From an uncultured bacterium (lineage in GTDB: Bacteria; DUMJ01): DNA of 40,429 bases. The notes beneath the pieces are model-generated. The model made no database searches. It was given only the letters and a program-made list of their open reading frames with translations, and was not told the DNA's origin. A program made the translations under genes and the position numbers. The DNA lies in the NCBI GenBank assembly GCA_937958695.1, contig CALGNK010000018.1, positions 1 to 40,429 on the forward strand, written 5' to 3'. Positions 1 to 8,693 of this stretch are shown here, one piece after another (positions within the stretch are counted from its first letter, which is position 1; each line of letters begins with the position of its first letter).

Positions 1-164
1 TATCCACATTTGCTACAAACCTTTAGATTTCTTTCTAGCTCTTTATTGTATAGTATCGCAAGGCATTTAGGACACCTTGTCCAAAGTCCTTCAGGTATCT
101 CTTTCTTCTCAGGTTTCAAAACTGCATACTTAGGTTTTCTAGAGAACCAATCAGAAATATGCAT
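1..164 (-). CDS. accD: Acetyl-CoA carboxylase carboxyltransferase beta subunit, N-terminal part (cut by window edge)
   Basis: The minus strand from an ATG at 164 reads MHISDWFSRKPKYAV, then EIPEGLWTRCPKCLAILYNK, then ERNLKVCSKCG before the window ends. This is the typical start of AccD: a short W-containing leader followed by a four-cysteine zinc ribbon (CPKC and CSKC are visible). In the family the beta subunit joins AccA to transfer a carboxyl group from carboxybiotin to acetyl-CoA, the first step of fatty acid synthesis in the cytoplasm. Only about 54 codons are present, so the carboxyltransferase core is not seen. The start overlaps the end of glmM by 14 nt in another frame, which suggests translational coupling as the distal gene of the pil-argF-glmM run. 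Confidence 0.88.
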   Translation of the reverse strand, partial: MHISDWFSRKPKYAVLKPEKKEIPEGLWTRCPKCLAILYNKELERNLKVCSKCG

Positions 165-1497
165 TATCTATTTCTTTCACCCTTTCCTTTATCTCTTCGA
201 GTAACTTCTTTAAAAAAGCCTCATCATCTCCCTCTAATGTAAGCCTTAGACAGGGCTCTGTACCTGATGGCCTAATAATACATCTACCCTTACCAGACAT
301 ATTTTTATACACTTCATCTATTATTAACTGCATCTTTTCATTCTTCATTATATCATATCTATTCTTTACAGTTACCTTATCGGATATCTGAGGATAACGT
401 TTAAATAAACCACTAAACGAAGACAATGGCTTACCTTCTTCTTTTAATATTTTAACTATCATAAGAGATGTAAATATACCATCACCGGTAGTAACACCTG
501 GAAAACATATTATATGTCCTGAAGGTTCACCCCCAAGTATAGCACCATTTTCCAACATTTTTTCTAACACATATCTATCTCCAACATCAGCTCTAATTAG
601 ACGGATACCATAAGTAGAAAGAGTCTCCTCTAAGCCAAGGTTGCTTAAAATTGTTCCTACCACAACATTATTCTTTAAAAGCTTCTTTCCCAAAAGGTCT
701 ATACCTAGTATAGCTAAAATATCATCACCATCCAATATTTTCCCATTTTCATCTACCAGAATTACCCTATCAGAGTCTCCATCAAAGGATATACCAATGC
801 TATTAGGATACATCTTAGCTTTCTCTTTAATAAATTCAGGATGAGTTGACCCACAGTTTACGTTTATTCTATCACCTTTTGGTTCATCGTTTATGCATAT
901 CACATCAGCGCCTAAAGCTCTATAAACATATGGAGCAAGTTTATAGGATGCACCATATGCGCAGTCTAAAATTACTCTTATTCCATCTAACCTCATATCA
1001 ACCTGACTTATAAGATACTTAGCATATATATCACATGCATTCTCTAAAATTTCAACATTACCAACATCTTTCCCCGTAGGCTTTGGAAAATCAAATTCTT
1101 CTAAGATCAGTTTCTCTATAGATTCTTCCATCTTGTCTGAAAGTTTAAAACCATCTCCATCAAAAAACTTTATACCATTATCCTCTATGGGATTATGCGA
1201 AGCAGAAATAACTACTCCCCCGTTAGCTTTTAATCTCTTTGTAAGATATGCAATACCGGGGGTTGGTAAAATACCTACATCAATGACATCCGCTCCAATT
1301 GAGCATAAGCCTGCTATTACTGCTCCTTTTAACATATCGCCTGAACAACGCGTATCTCTTCCAACAACAAATCTAGGCTTATCTGTACCTCTTCCTAAAA
1401 AATACCCCCCAGCCTTAGCTATTCTTAGAGCTAATTCTGGAGTAAGCTCCAGATTAGCTATTCCTCTTACTCCGTCAGTGCCAAATATACTCTTCAT
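151..1497 (-). CDS. glmM: Phosphoglucosamine mutase
   Basis: This 448-residue protein has the full phosphohexomutase motif set: FGTDGVRG at residues 5-12, the phosphoserine loop ISASHNP (catalytic Ser near 100), the metal-binding DGDSDR at 239-244, the sugar-binding GGEPSGH at 322-328, and the C-terminal phosphate-binding RPSGTEPCLR. GlmM converts glucosamine-6-phosphate to glucosamine-1-phosphate on the way to UDP-GlcNAc for peptidoglycan. The length is normal for the family, and the FGTDGVRG start separates GlmM from general phosphomannomutases. The ATG is preceded by AGGATAA, which overlaps the argF stop codon, so it is probably translated in series with argF. No missing residues were noticed. 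Confidence 0.95.
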   Translation of the reverse strand: MKSIFGTDGVRGIANLELTPELALRIAKAGGYFLGRGTDKPRFVVGRDTRCSGDMLKGAVIAGLCSIGADVIDVGILPTPGIAYLTKRLKANGGVVISASHNPIEDNGIKFFDGDGFKLSDKMEESIEKLILEEFDFPKPTGKDVGNVEILENACDIYAKYLISQVDMRLDGIRVILDCAYGASYKLAPYVYRALGADVICINDEPKGDRINVNCGSTHPEFIKEKAKMYPNSIGISFDGDSDRVILVDENGKILDGDDILAILGIDLLGKKLLKNNVVVGTILSNLGLEETLSTYGIRLIRADVGDRYVLEKMLENGAILGGEPSGHIICFPGVTTGDGIFTSLMIVKILKEEGKPLSSFSGLFKRYPQISDKVTVKNRYDIMKNEKMQLIIDEVYKNMSGKGRCIIRPSGTEPCLRLTLEGDDEAFLKKLLEEIKERVKEIDNAYF

Positions 1498-1504
1498 ATG
1501 GTAT

Positions 1505-2425
1505 TTATCCTAATATCAAAGATAATATAGCCTTCTGTACATGTAATCTGTTTTCAGCCTGATCAAAGACTATAGAATTTGGACCATCCATCGCTTCGTC
1601 TGTGATCTCTTTTCCTCTTATAGCTGGTAAACAGTGCATAACTTTAACTGTTGGTTTTGCTAATTTTAACAGTTCCGAATCAACCCTAAAATCTTGAAAA
1701 TCCTTATTCCTCTTTTCTTCTTCCGCCTCATCTCCCATACTTACCCAAACATCAGTATATATTATATCTGCATTTTTAACTGCAAACTTTGGATTATTAT
1801 GAAACTCGATTATAGCTCCCGACTCTTTGGCGTACTTGGTTGCAATATCCCTAATTTCTCCTTTTATCTCATATCCAACAGGAGAAGCTATAGAAAAATT
1901 TATCCCTAGCTTTGATGTTATAAGTAAAAGAGAATTAGCTACATTATTCCCATCTCCTATATAAGAAAATTTTATCCCTTTATAAGTTCCTAATTTTTCT
2001 TTCACAGTATATATATCTCCAAGGGCTTGACAGGGATGTTCCATATTAGTAAGTGCATTTATAACTGGTATATCGGCATATTTAGCTAATTCTCTAACTG
2101 TTTCATCCTTTAAAGTCCTTGCCACTATACAACTTACGTATCTAGAGAGAACTCTAGCAGTATCTGCTAAAGTTTCCCCTCTTGAAATCTGAAGACTTTT
2201 ACTATCAAGATATATAGCCTGCCCCCCTAGCTGAAATATTCCCACTTCAAAGGAAACCCTTGTTCTAGTGGAAGGCTTTTCAAAGTACAGTGCCACAGAT
2301 TTACCCAATAAAGGCTTATGAACCTTTCCCCCCTCTGTTTTCAAAAAATCAGTAAATCTGAAGATGTTCTCTATATCTTCTACTGTCAGGTCATTTATAG
2401 AAAGAAGATCTCTATTGTATAGCAA
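1505..2425 (-). CDS. argF: Ornithine carbamoyltransferase
   Basis: The 306-residue product shows the carbamoyl-phosphate motif STRTR at 52-56, HPCQ at 130-133, the ornithine-side loop DVWVSMG around 225-231 and HCLP at 264-267. These distinguish ornithine from aspartate carbamoyltransferase. The enzyme makes citrulline from ornithine and carbamoyl phosphate in arginine synthesis; a catabolic role cannot be excluded from sequence. Translation begins at a TTG (MLYNRDLLS) seven bases after GGAGGAG, one base after the pilQ stop. It is the only arginine gene in the window, so its place between pilus genes and glmM probably reflects operon packing rather than shared function. Confidence 0.93.
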   Translation of the reverse strand: MLYNRDLLSINDLTVEDIENIFRFTDFLKTEGGKVHKPLLGKSVALYFEKPSTRTRVSFEVGIFQLGGQAIYLDSKSLQISRGETLADTARVLSRYVSCIVARTLKDETVRELAKYADIPVINALTNMEHPCQALGDIYTVKEKLGTYKGIKFSYIGDGNNVANSLLLITSKLGINFSIASPVGYEIKGEIRDIATKYAKESGAIIEFHNNPKFAVKNADIIYTDVWVSMGDEAEEEKRNKDFQDFRVDSELLKLAKPTVKVMHCLPAIRGKEITDEAMDGPNSIVFDQAENRLHVQKAILSLILG

Positions 2426-2426
2426 T

Positions 2427-4532
2427 CTATTTCTCCTCCTTTACTACATTCACTGTAATCATTATAATCAATTCTCTCTCTTCTTGCTTTGCATCTCTGG
2501 ATTTAAAAAGCTGTCCCAGTATTGGAATATTCGAAAGTAGTGGAACCTTCTTAACAGTTTCGGTATCTGAAGACCTCATTAAACCGCCTATAATTATAGT
2601 GTCACCATCTTTTACCTTCAATTCTGTAGAAGCTCTCCTAGTTCCAACATTAGGGGCTATAGTAGCTCCACTCCCTGTCCATCCTGTAATACTACTTACC
2701 TCAGGATTTAGAGTAACTCTTATAGTTTTACCCCTTTCCATCTTAGCAATAACTCTAAGAGTCACACCTGCGGTTACTGATTTGAGGTCAAATCCACCAT
2801 CCACCCTAGGTATAAAGTAATTGATTACGTCTCCTATAAAGATATTAGCCTCTTTACCATCTATCGCCGCTATTTTAGGGGCTGCTATAACCTTAGCTAA
2901 TCCCTTACTTTGTGCCATATTTAATACTGCATTAAGCTGAACTGTAGAGGATACTAAAGAAGTAAGAGATTCTAAAGCCAAAGCATTAGTTGATAAACCT
3001 ACATTTAAATTAGCTGAAAGAGAGCTATCTATACCAAGCAAAAAAGCTCCATCTCTATTGACCTCTACTACTTTTGCTTCTAACATATATTGAGGCGTAG
3101 GGATATCAACTGCGGTAACAAATTCTTGAACTCTATCAATTATGTCTCTTGTCCCTTTTACTATAACTGTATTTGTAGGCGTTTCTATAGCAAATGTATC
3201 TTGCGGGAAAAGACCTTTAATTGACTCCACAAAATCTTTAGCTTCTATATGTTTGAGAGTTATCCTTTCTGTTAATTCCGTAGTCTTTGCAATAACTTCT
3301 GGAATAACTGTTATAACATCAATAGTATTAACTAGCTTCTTAGCATCAGATACCTTACTACTCTCTCCTTTTAATACTAAGTATCTCCCACTTATACTGC
3401 TTACTAACTCTGGATATACTGCCTTTAATGCATTCTGTATCTGTACTATGTCTCCTTTTATCTCTATCGCCTCTACTACCTGCTTGGATTCTTTAGGAAC
3501 TCCAGAATCTAATATTTCAAGTAATCGTTTCGGAGTAGCCACTATGTAACCATTATTCCATCTTTCATAGGCTAAGCCGGAAGCCTTGGTTATCATTTCT
3601 AAAGCTTCTTTAGCAGTAACATTATTTAGCACTAGAGTAATCTTCCTAGAAACCCCTTCATCTACAATAATATTTACCCCCGCCTTAATAGATAAAGCTT
3701 GAAGAACATCTTTTATATCTGCATCCTTAAACGAAAGAGAAACCCTCTTTTCTATAGGAACAGTTGTGGTTTTCTTAACTTCTCTTGCAGGAATAGCGGT
3801 CTGTACTGTTGATACAGTTATAGGCTGAATTTCTTTACCAAAGCTTAATTTTATAATATTTTTAGATTTGTCCTCTGTTATTAAAGGCTCAATTTTATTT
3901 CTAAGTTCAACTACTATTACAGTATTTACATTCTTATTTATATCCTCATAGTCATAGGCTATCACTCTATTTACAATACTAGACTGAGCAATATTCTCAA
4001 TTTTACCAGTAAAGGAAGTATTTGGAAATTCCATTATAAATCTAGGAGGATTCTCATCTAATAAAAATTTAAATTTGCAGGATGAAGTAGCATATATTGA
4101 TACATTGTCATTACCATATGTTATTTTCCTTAGTAAAGTGCTAGCTGGAGAAATATCTAGCTGTACAACAACAGAAAGTCCTAACCCATTTTCTAGTAGA
4201 TTTATATTATAACTAGGAATTTTAATACCTTCCAATGTAATCCTCATTTTATTATCATCTCTAGGGCCCATTCTTAAAACCCTTATAGGGGTTTTGTTTA
4301 TATCAAAACTTTGAGACTTTGGCAGTGTTACATTATATACATCAATCACAAGACGCATAGGATCAGTCAAGGTAAAAGATGTATAAGTCATTCTCGTTGA
4401 AGCCTTTAAATTTATTATTAACTTACTTCCCTCTATGTACCAGTTTACATTTGCTAATTCTTCGCTTAATGAAAACTCTGCTGAATTAATGACTAAAAGT
4501 AATATAAATAATAATACTATGCCCTTTTTCAT
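2427..4532 (-). CDS. pilQ: Type IV pilus outer-membrane secretin PilQ
   Basis: This 701-residue protein begins with a signal peptide (basic start, then a hydrophobic stretch to about residue 23). AMIN-type beta repeats follow (roughly 25-130 and perhaps 140-230), then an STN/secretin short domain near 265-340 (SLSFKDADIKDVLQAL), a secretin N domain near 410-490, and the secretin barrel to the C terminus. The barrel carries the signature VPLLSNIPILGQLF at 663-676. PilQ forms the outer-membrane channel through which a type IV pilus, or a related secretion pseudopilus, passes, so an outer membrane or equivalent envelope is implied. It ends the pilM-N-O-P-Q run, four bases after pilP. AMIN domains usually bind peptidoglycan; that is inferred here. 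Confidence 0.92.
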   Translation of the reverse strand: MKKGIVLLFILLLVINSAEFSLSEELANVNWYIEGSKLIINLKASTRMTYTSFTLTDPMRLVIDVYNVTLPKSQSFDINKTPIRVLRMGPRDDNKMRITLEGIKIPSYNINLLENGLGLSVVVQLDISPASTLLRKITYGNDNVSIYATSSCKFKFLLDENPPRFIMEFPNTSFTGKIENIAQSSIVNRVIAYDYEDINKNVNTVIVVELRNKIEPLITEDKSKNIIKLSFGKEIQPITVSTVQTAIPAREVKKTTTVPIEKRVSLSFKDADIKDVLQALSIKAGVNIIVDEGVSRKITLVLNNVTAKEALEMITKASGLAYERWNNGYIVATPKRLLEILDSGVPKESKQVVEAIEIKGDIVQIQNALKAVYPELVSSISGRYLVLKGESSKVSDAKKLVNTIDVITVIPEVIAKTTELTERITLKHIEAKDFVESIKGLFPQDTFAIETPTNTVIVKGTRDIIDRVQEFVTAVDIPTPQYMLEAKVVEVNRDGAFLLGIDSSLSANLNVGLSTNALALESLTSLVSSTVQLNAVLNMAQSKGLAKVIAAPKIAAIDGKEANIFIGDVINYFIPRVDGGFDLKSVTAGVTLRVIAKMERGKTIRVTLNPEVSSITGWTGSGATIAPNVGTRRASTELKVKDGDTIIIGGLMRSSDTETVKKVPLLSNIPILGQLFKSRDAKQEERELIIMITVNVVKEEK

Positions 4533-4536
4533 ATTA

Positions 4537-5166
4537 TTAACCCCCTAGTTTTATGTTATAGACTTTACCTTTCCATTTAAGGTCTACAGAATCTGGATAT
4601 ATCTTCTTTACTATTAAATCCTCAATCAATTTATCTCCTTCTTCAAAAATTCCGCTCTTATTTTCAAATTCTATTATAACGAAAGGAGCATCATCATAAA
4701 TTACACCAGTCAACTTAATCTTAAAAGGAAGCTCTTCTTTAGATTCTACTTTTTCAACTTCAGGAAGCTCTCTCTTGTCTACTTTTTTAATCTCTTTCTC
4801 CGGCTTTACTTCTTCAATCATACTGCTTTTCTGCGGTTTAGTCTCTTTAATAGGAGGTACCTTAATTGGCTTAGACTCAGAAGTAACTATCGGGGTAGGC
4901 TGAGGTTGCCTTATTAGAGCAATCTCCTTTGTCTTTTCTATAGCAACCTTTACATTTATAGGCATCTTAAATGGATCTCTATAGACCTCTGGAGAATATT
5001 GAAACAATATTTCAGTTGTCTCCTCTTTTGGAATCTCTGGTAGAGGTGGAGGTATAGTAAACGGCTGATACTCTTCCCGAGTAAATTTCTTTACAAGAAT
5101 AACTGTTCCTAATATACTTATACATACTAAGGCAATTATTATTAAAAAAGTAACTCTACTGTACAC
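4537..5166 (-). CDS. pilP: PilP-like type IV pilus assembly protein
   Basis: The protein has one N-terminal membrane segment (FLIIIALVCISILGTVILV), then a long charged Pro/Lys/Glu-rich linker, and a small C-terminal beta domain (residues about 145-209: LTGVIYDDAPFVIIEFENK) typical of PilP/GspC homology regions. In the family PilP links the inner-membrane PilN-PilO complex to the PilQ secretin. A longer frame starts at a TTG at 5181, but the GTG at 5166 lies six bases after AGGAGG and is the better start, giving 209 residues. The start overlaps the end of pilO by 11 nt. No lipobox cysteine is visible, unlike proteobacterial PilP, so the anchor is probably the transmembrane helix. Identity rests on position plus this architecture. 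Confidence 0.75.
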   Translation of the reverse strand: MYSRVTFLIIIALVCISILGTVILVKKFTREEYQPFTIPPPLPEIPKEETTEILFQYSPEVYRDPFKMPINVKVAIEKTKEIALIRQPQPTPIVTSESKPIKVPPIKETKPQKSSMIEEVKPEKEIKKVDKRELPEVEKVESKEELPFKIKLTGVIYDDAPFVIIEFENKSGIFEEGDKLIEDLIVKKIYPDSVDLKWKGKVYNIKLGG

Positions 5167-5680
5167 CTTTGACCTCCTCAAAAGGTGTAGTTTCTAAGAT
5201 GCCACTATACACAATATCCTTATCTTCTATCTTCGCATTTAATTGTGTTATATTCAGCGTCTTTGTTACACTTAGTTCGTAAGACCATGGCACAAAATTT
5301 GTGTATTCGCCTCTTATTACAAAGTTAAAACTTACCTTTCCTTCATTCTTATCAGGACCGCTTAAACTCACCACTTCTAGATTATATTTTTTACTTATCT
5401 CCTCAATATCTTTCAGTAAGTTTACCAAAACATCATAAGAATAAAGGTTATTTTTTAATTCTTCTATTCGAGCTTTTTCTCTTTCTATCGCTAAGTCTAT
5501 TTGTCTCTCTCTGATAGGATAAAGCTGTACTCTAGCCAATTTTACTTTTTTTTCACTTAATTCCCTCTGAAGCTCCTGTATCCTTAATCCTTGTGGATAT
5601 ACAACAAAAATTATCCACAATATGTAGAATATTACCGATATAAGTATTATAAATCGCCAATCTTTAAAATTGACCCTCAT
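5156..5680 (-). CDS. pilO: PilO-like type IV pilus inner-membrane protein
   Basis: This 174-residue protein has one N-terminal transmembrane helix (FIILISVIFYILWIIFVVY, about residues 10-28), then a coiled coil rich in Glu/Lys/Arg (about 32-80), then a small ferredoxin-like alpha/beta domain. That is the PilO/GspM arrangement. In known systems PilO pairs with PilN in the inner membrane and contacts PilP. The ATG overlaps the pilN stop as ATGA. Sequence conservation in the family is low, so the call depends on architecture and on the pilM-N-O-P-Q order. Confidence 0.8.
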   Translation of the reverse strand: MRVNFKDWRFIILISVIFYILWIIFVVYPQGLRIQELQRELSEKKVKLARVQLYPIRERQIDLAIEREKARIEELKNNLYSYDVLVNLLKDIEEISKKYNLEVVSLSGPDKNEGKVSFNFVIRGEYTNFVPWSYELSVTKTLNITQLNAKIEDKDIVYSGILETTPFEEVKGVQ

Positions 5681-6210
5681 CGAACCCCTCTCAGTATCTC
5701 TATATGAAAGTTATAACAATCAACTCCATCGAGCTTCACCTTTTGAATATTTGTCCTTGAGAGAGAAGTATTGGGTATATTCTCCAATAGCAACTGTATA
5801 AAATTCTTTATGCCTTTTATAGAAATTCCGTAACCGTCGAGATTTATCCCTGTAGATGAAATTAAAGCGTTAGTTAACCAAAAATCAGATGGTGCATACA
5901 ACGATATATTCCTTATGATATCAAGATTAGCTCTAGGAGCACTTATCTTGCTCTCTATCTCCTTCCTTTTAGCTATAAGCATATTCAATTCTGTTGTTTT
6001 ATTCCTTATCCTAGCCTCTATAGGGAGAAGAACATTTAACTGGGCATCTATACTTTCTATCTCCATTTTTATAATGTTTCCTCTAAGCCAAAGTATATAG
6101 TAAGTAAGAAAGGCGTTAGCAACAAAAACAATAATAAGCACGGTCTGTAAAATAGATTGTAGTCTTACTCTACTTTCTTCTCTTTTAAACTCCCTCGCCA
6201 AGTCTAACAT
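5677..6210 (-). CDS. pilN: PilN-like type IV pilus inner-membrane protein
   Basis: The 177-residue product has a short cytoplasmic N-terminus (MLDLAREFKREESRVRL) with basic and acidic residues, a transmembrane helix (about 20-42), a coiled coil and a periplasmic alpha/beta domain, as in PilN/GspL C-terminal modules. In the family the cytoplasmic tail of PilN docks onto PilM, although the usual INLLP-type motif is not clear here. The start is fused to the pilM stop as TAATG, a one-base overlap that points to translational coupling. The function is inferred from order and topology. Confidence 0.8.
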   Translation of the reverse strand: MLDLAREFKREESRVRLQSILQTVLIIVFVANAFLTYYILWLRGNIIKMEIESIDAQLNVLLPIEARIRNKTTELNMLIAKRKEIESKISAPRANLDIIRNISLYAPSDFWLTNALISSTGINLDGYGISIKGIKNFIQLLLENIPNTSLSRTNIQKVKLDGVDCYNFHIEILRGVR

Positions 6211-7280
6211 TAGACTGATATCCTCCCAAATTCAAGACCATCAAAAAACTGGTAAGGGCATTTATAACCAACTCCACTCAATGCAGCTCCTACCGCTATA
6301 GAGTATAAGTTGGGCTCAGGTAAGTCTTCACTATTTCTAATAATACCACTTAGTCTTAATAATTCAACTGGAAGACCTAACTCCCTATTAATGTATTCTC
6401 TTAGCCCTACTACAAGTGACCCGCCGCCATCAAGTATTAATCTATTAGGATAGGTATATGTAAGTTGGTAAAAATAATCTATAGATCGATTAACTTCCCT
6501 GAGTAAAATGAGAAAGTTATTTAATAAAGCATCGCTAACCATTATCTTACTATACCCAACTTCCTGTTCAAAACGTTCCTTTTTCCATCTCTCTGCCTCT
6601 TCAAACGATATATTCAAAGCAGAAGATATCACCTCTGTTGCATTATCTCCTCCAAACCTTAGGGTTCTTATTACATTTATAAGATCTCCCTTACCCATAT
6701 AAAGAGTAGTAATTTTTGCCCCTATGTTCAGAAGTATAAAACTATCTTCAGTTGGTTTTAACAAATTTATCTGACAGATAAATTCTGGTTCAAGGATCTT
6801 TAGTTTAAGGTTAAGTTCTCTAAAGATGTTATATATGGTGCTAGCAGTCTCTTTAGGGATTCCTGCTACAAGAACTTTCATCTCCTGACTACTTTCGTTT
6901 TTATCTAAGATTGCATAGTCAAAAGCAACTAAATTTGTATCTACATCATATCTACTCGATATCTCCAACCTCACTGCTTCGTATAGCTCTTTATCTGGTA
7001 GTAGTGGTAAAGTAAGTACCCTAGTAAATTCATTTTCGCTCTTCCAAGAGATAGCCACCTCCTTACTCTCAAACTTATTATCTTTCCATAAACTATTAAT
7101 GGATTCAGTAAGGAGAGGAACATTTAAAAACTCTCCATCTTCTATCATCTTTTCAGAATAAGGCATAAATCCCATTCTCTTTAAGTATATCCCATCTTCC
7201 CTAGATTCTATTTCAACTGCTTTTATAGCATAGGTTCCAAAATCAATTCCCACTATACTTCTGCGTCTATTAAATCTCAT
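6210..7280 (-). CDS. pilM: PilM, actin-like type IV pilus assembly ATPase-fold protein
   Basis: This 356-residue protein has the actin/FtsA-like phosphate-1 loop (VGIDFGTYAIKAVEI, about residues 9-23), a second nucleotide-loop region (FILLNIGAKITTLYMG, about 180-195) and the adenosine loop LILDGGGSLVVGL near 280. It lacks membrane segments. PilM is the cytoplasmic ring component of type IV pilus machines and binds the PilN tail. It starts at ATG after GGGG, 11 bases after the third prepilin gene, so prepilins and assembly platform appear to be one transcript. No pilB, pilC, pilT or pilD lies in the window; motor ATPases and prepilin peptidase must be encoded elsewhere. Confidence 0.9.
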   Translation of the reverse strand: MRFNRRRSIVGIDFGTYAIKAVEIESREDGIYLKRMGFMPYSEKMIEDGEFLNVPLLTESINSLWKDNKFESKEVAISWKSENEFTRVLTLPLLPDKELYEAVRLEISSRYDVDTNLVAFDYAILDKNESSQEMKVLVAGIPKETASTIYNIFRELNLKLKILEPEFICQINLLKPTEDSFILLNIGAKITTLYMGKGDLINVIRTLRFGGDNATEVISSALNISFEEAERWKKERFEQEVGYSKIMVSDALLNNFLILLREVNRSIDYFYQLTYTYPNRLILDGGGSLVVGLREYINRELGLPVELLRLSGIIRNSEDLPEPNLYSIAVGAALSGVGYKCPYQFFDGLEFGRISV

Positions 7281-7291
7281 ATACTACCCCT

Positions 7292-7765
7292 TCACTTAAT
7301 ATTTCTCGGGGTAAATATCCCCGAGACGGTATAATCATTATTAAAGGTGATTGTCACTTTATAGGAATTACCCACTTCTTCTATCAAAAAGTTTTTTACA
7401 TTTGTAGCTATAATGTTATTCCCTGAGCTGTCTACTTTTCTAAATATTTTATCACCACTTTTTTCAAAACTTATTTCCCTATTACTAATATTTTTGAATG
7501 TTAATTTGCCATCCCCTACTATTACTGTGCCCTTTTTTGCTCCCCTAGCCTCTCTAATTATCCTTTCTAAAGACATTCTACCTTCCTGAACAGTCCAAAG
7601 TTTTGACTCTGTAGTCTTCCACATAAAAATTCCCATACTGTAAGTGGCATATATAATCCCAATAACAAACGCAAAGACTATTAGAGTAACCAGTAACTCT
7701 AATATTGTAAAACCATCTCTATAACGATATATACGTATTGATCTCATAACTTTTCCCAAAACCAT
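7292..7765 (-). CDS. Prepilin-like protein with type III signal (PilW/GspJ-like minor pilin)
   Basis: The protein carries a prepilin peptidase site, RDG|FTILELLVTL, followed by a hydrophobic helix with the conserved Glu at +5 of the mature protein, then a globular domain to 157 residues. Such proteins are minor pilins or pseudopilins, processed at the membrane by PilD and assembled into the fibre. The start could be the ATG at 7765 or the ATG at 7747 (MRSIRIYRYRDG), giving a 17- or 11-residue leader; neither has a strong ribosome site. It overlaps the preceding prepilin gene by 29-47 nt, depending on the start. It is the last of three prepilin genes before pilM. Confidence 0.8.
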   Translation of the reverse strand: MVLGKVMRSIRIYRYRDGFTILELLVTLIVFAFVIGIIYATYSMGIFMWKTTESKLWTVQEGRMSLERIIREARGAKKGTVIVGDGKLTFKNISNREISFEKSGDKIFRKVDSSGNNIIATNVKNFLIEEVGNSYKVTITFNNDYTVSGIFTPRNIK

Positions 7766-8252
7766 ATTCAGCTCTAACCTTAATACTAATAAGATTATCT
7801 ATGCCTTCTACTGTTCTTATCTCTATAACACCCTTTTCTATCCCCAATTCAGATAACAAAGATTTCCAATTATTAATCTTGAGCCTATCAAAAATAGAAG
7901 TATCTGAAATCTCAATATCGCCACCATCAAAGACATTATTATCATTCTTATCGTAATAAATTTTCTCTATGTTTTCTTTCAGGAATAACTCTATTAGGAG
8001 TTTATTTTGAATCTCTCCTGTGTATTCAAGTAGTCTTCGCAGATCCTTATATCCTACAGCTTTTATAGCCTCCACTTCTGAAATTACACTATTTGCAATT
8101 CTAGTTTTTAGTGCTGATTCTTCAGTTGCTCTCCTTGAAGTAGGGAAAAACATTAACACACCGACTATTACTAGGCTTATAATAAGGATAGCAAGTATGA
8201 TCTCTATAACAGTAAAACCTCTCTTATGGTTGTTTCTCTGATACTCTAACAT
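7719..8252 (-). CDS. Prepilin-like protein with type III signal (PilV/GspI-like)
   Basis: The N-terminus MLEYQRNNHKRG|FTVIEIILAI is a classical prepilin leader: short and basic, Gly before the cut, Phe at +1, Glu at +5, then about 20 hydrophobic residues. The remaining residues to 177 form a polar domain that includes a KNDNNVFDGGD segment, which resembles a calcium-binding loop. In the family such minor pilins prime or modulate pilus assembly. The gene overlaps the upstream prepilin gene by 29 nt and the downstream one as well, so all three are probably translated together. Assignment to a specific minor pilin class is not possible by eye. Confidence 0.8.
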   Translation of the reverse strand: MLEYQRNNHKRGFTVIEIILAILIISLVIVGVLMFFPTSRRATEESALKTRIANSVISEVEAIKAVGYKDLRRLLEYTGEIQNKLLIELFLKENIEKIYYDKNDNNVFDGGDIEISDTSIFDRLKINNWKSLLSELGIEKGVIEIRTVEGIDNLISIKVRAEYGFGKSYEINTYISL

Positions 8253-8688
8253 AACCTGTCACCGGCGTAATAATTACATAAAGATACCTATTACTCCTAG
8301 ATTTTATAGCTATTGTCCCCCCTTTATCAGGAGTTCCAACATCTCTCATATCTGGACATCCCACCGGATCAAACTCTATAATCTTTTTGCTAAAATTTGT
8401 CCAAGAAAAAACTATATCGTTTCCAAGATGATAAGTAGCAAAGATCTTAGGAATCTTTTCTACTCTTATAAGGTGATACCTATTATCTACAAAATCTAAA
8501 AGTATCCGAGTACGAACCCCTTCCTCCATACTAACATTTTGACAAACCTTTATAGATTTTGCAAGTAGTATGGCACTTGTATTCAAATTGCTGTATTCTA
8601 ATATTTTACCAAAAGGATTAACACTTATTAAAAACACTAAACTTAAAATAGCAAGAGATACTAAGAGTTCTAATACTGTAAAACCCAT
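8224..8688 (-). CDS. Prepilin-like protein with a minimal leader (GspH/FimT-like)
   Basis: The mature motif G|FTVLELLVSLAILSLVFL is unmistakable, with Glu at +5, and the 154-residue length and beta-rich C-terminus fit GspH/FimT minor pilins. The only available start in this frame is the ATG at 8688, so the leader is just Met-Gly and has no basic residue, which is unusually short. Upstream codons in frame include no ATG, GTG or TTG before unrelated sequence. GGGAGG lies about 14 bases upstream, inside the end of the LmbE-like gene, whose stop codon (8694-8696) is just upstream. Processing by prepilin peptidase is inferred. Confidence 0.78.
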   Translation of the reverse strand: MGFTVLELLVSLAILSLVFLISVNPFGKILEYSNLNTSAILLAKSIKVCQNVSMEEGVRTRILLDFVDNRYHLIRVEKIPKIFATYHLGNDIVFSWTNFSKKIIEFDPVGCPDMRDVGTPDKGGTIAIKSRSNRYLYVIITPVTGYVRVSEKQP

Positions 8689-8693
8689 ACATC

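Noticed and set aside
1133-1513. 126-codon plus-strand frame opposite glmM
   Set aside because: Antisense shadow of a fully conserved enzyme gene.
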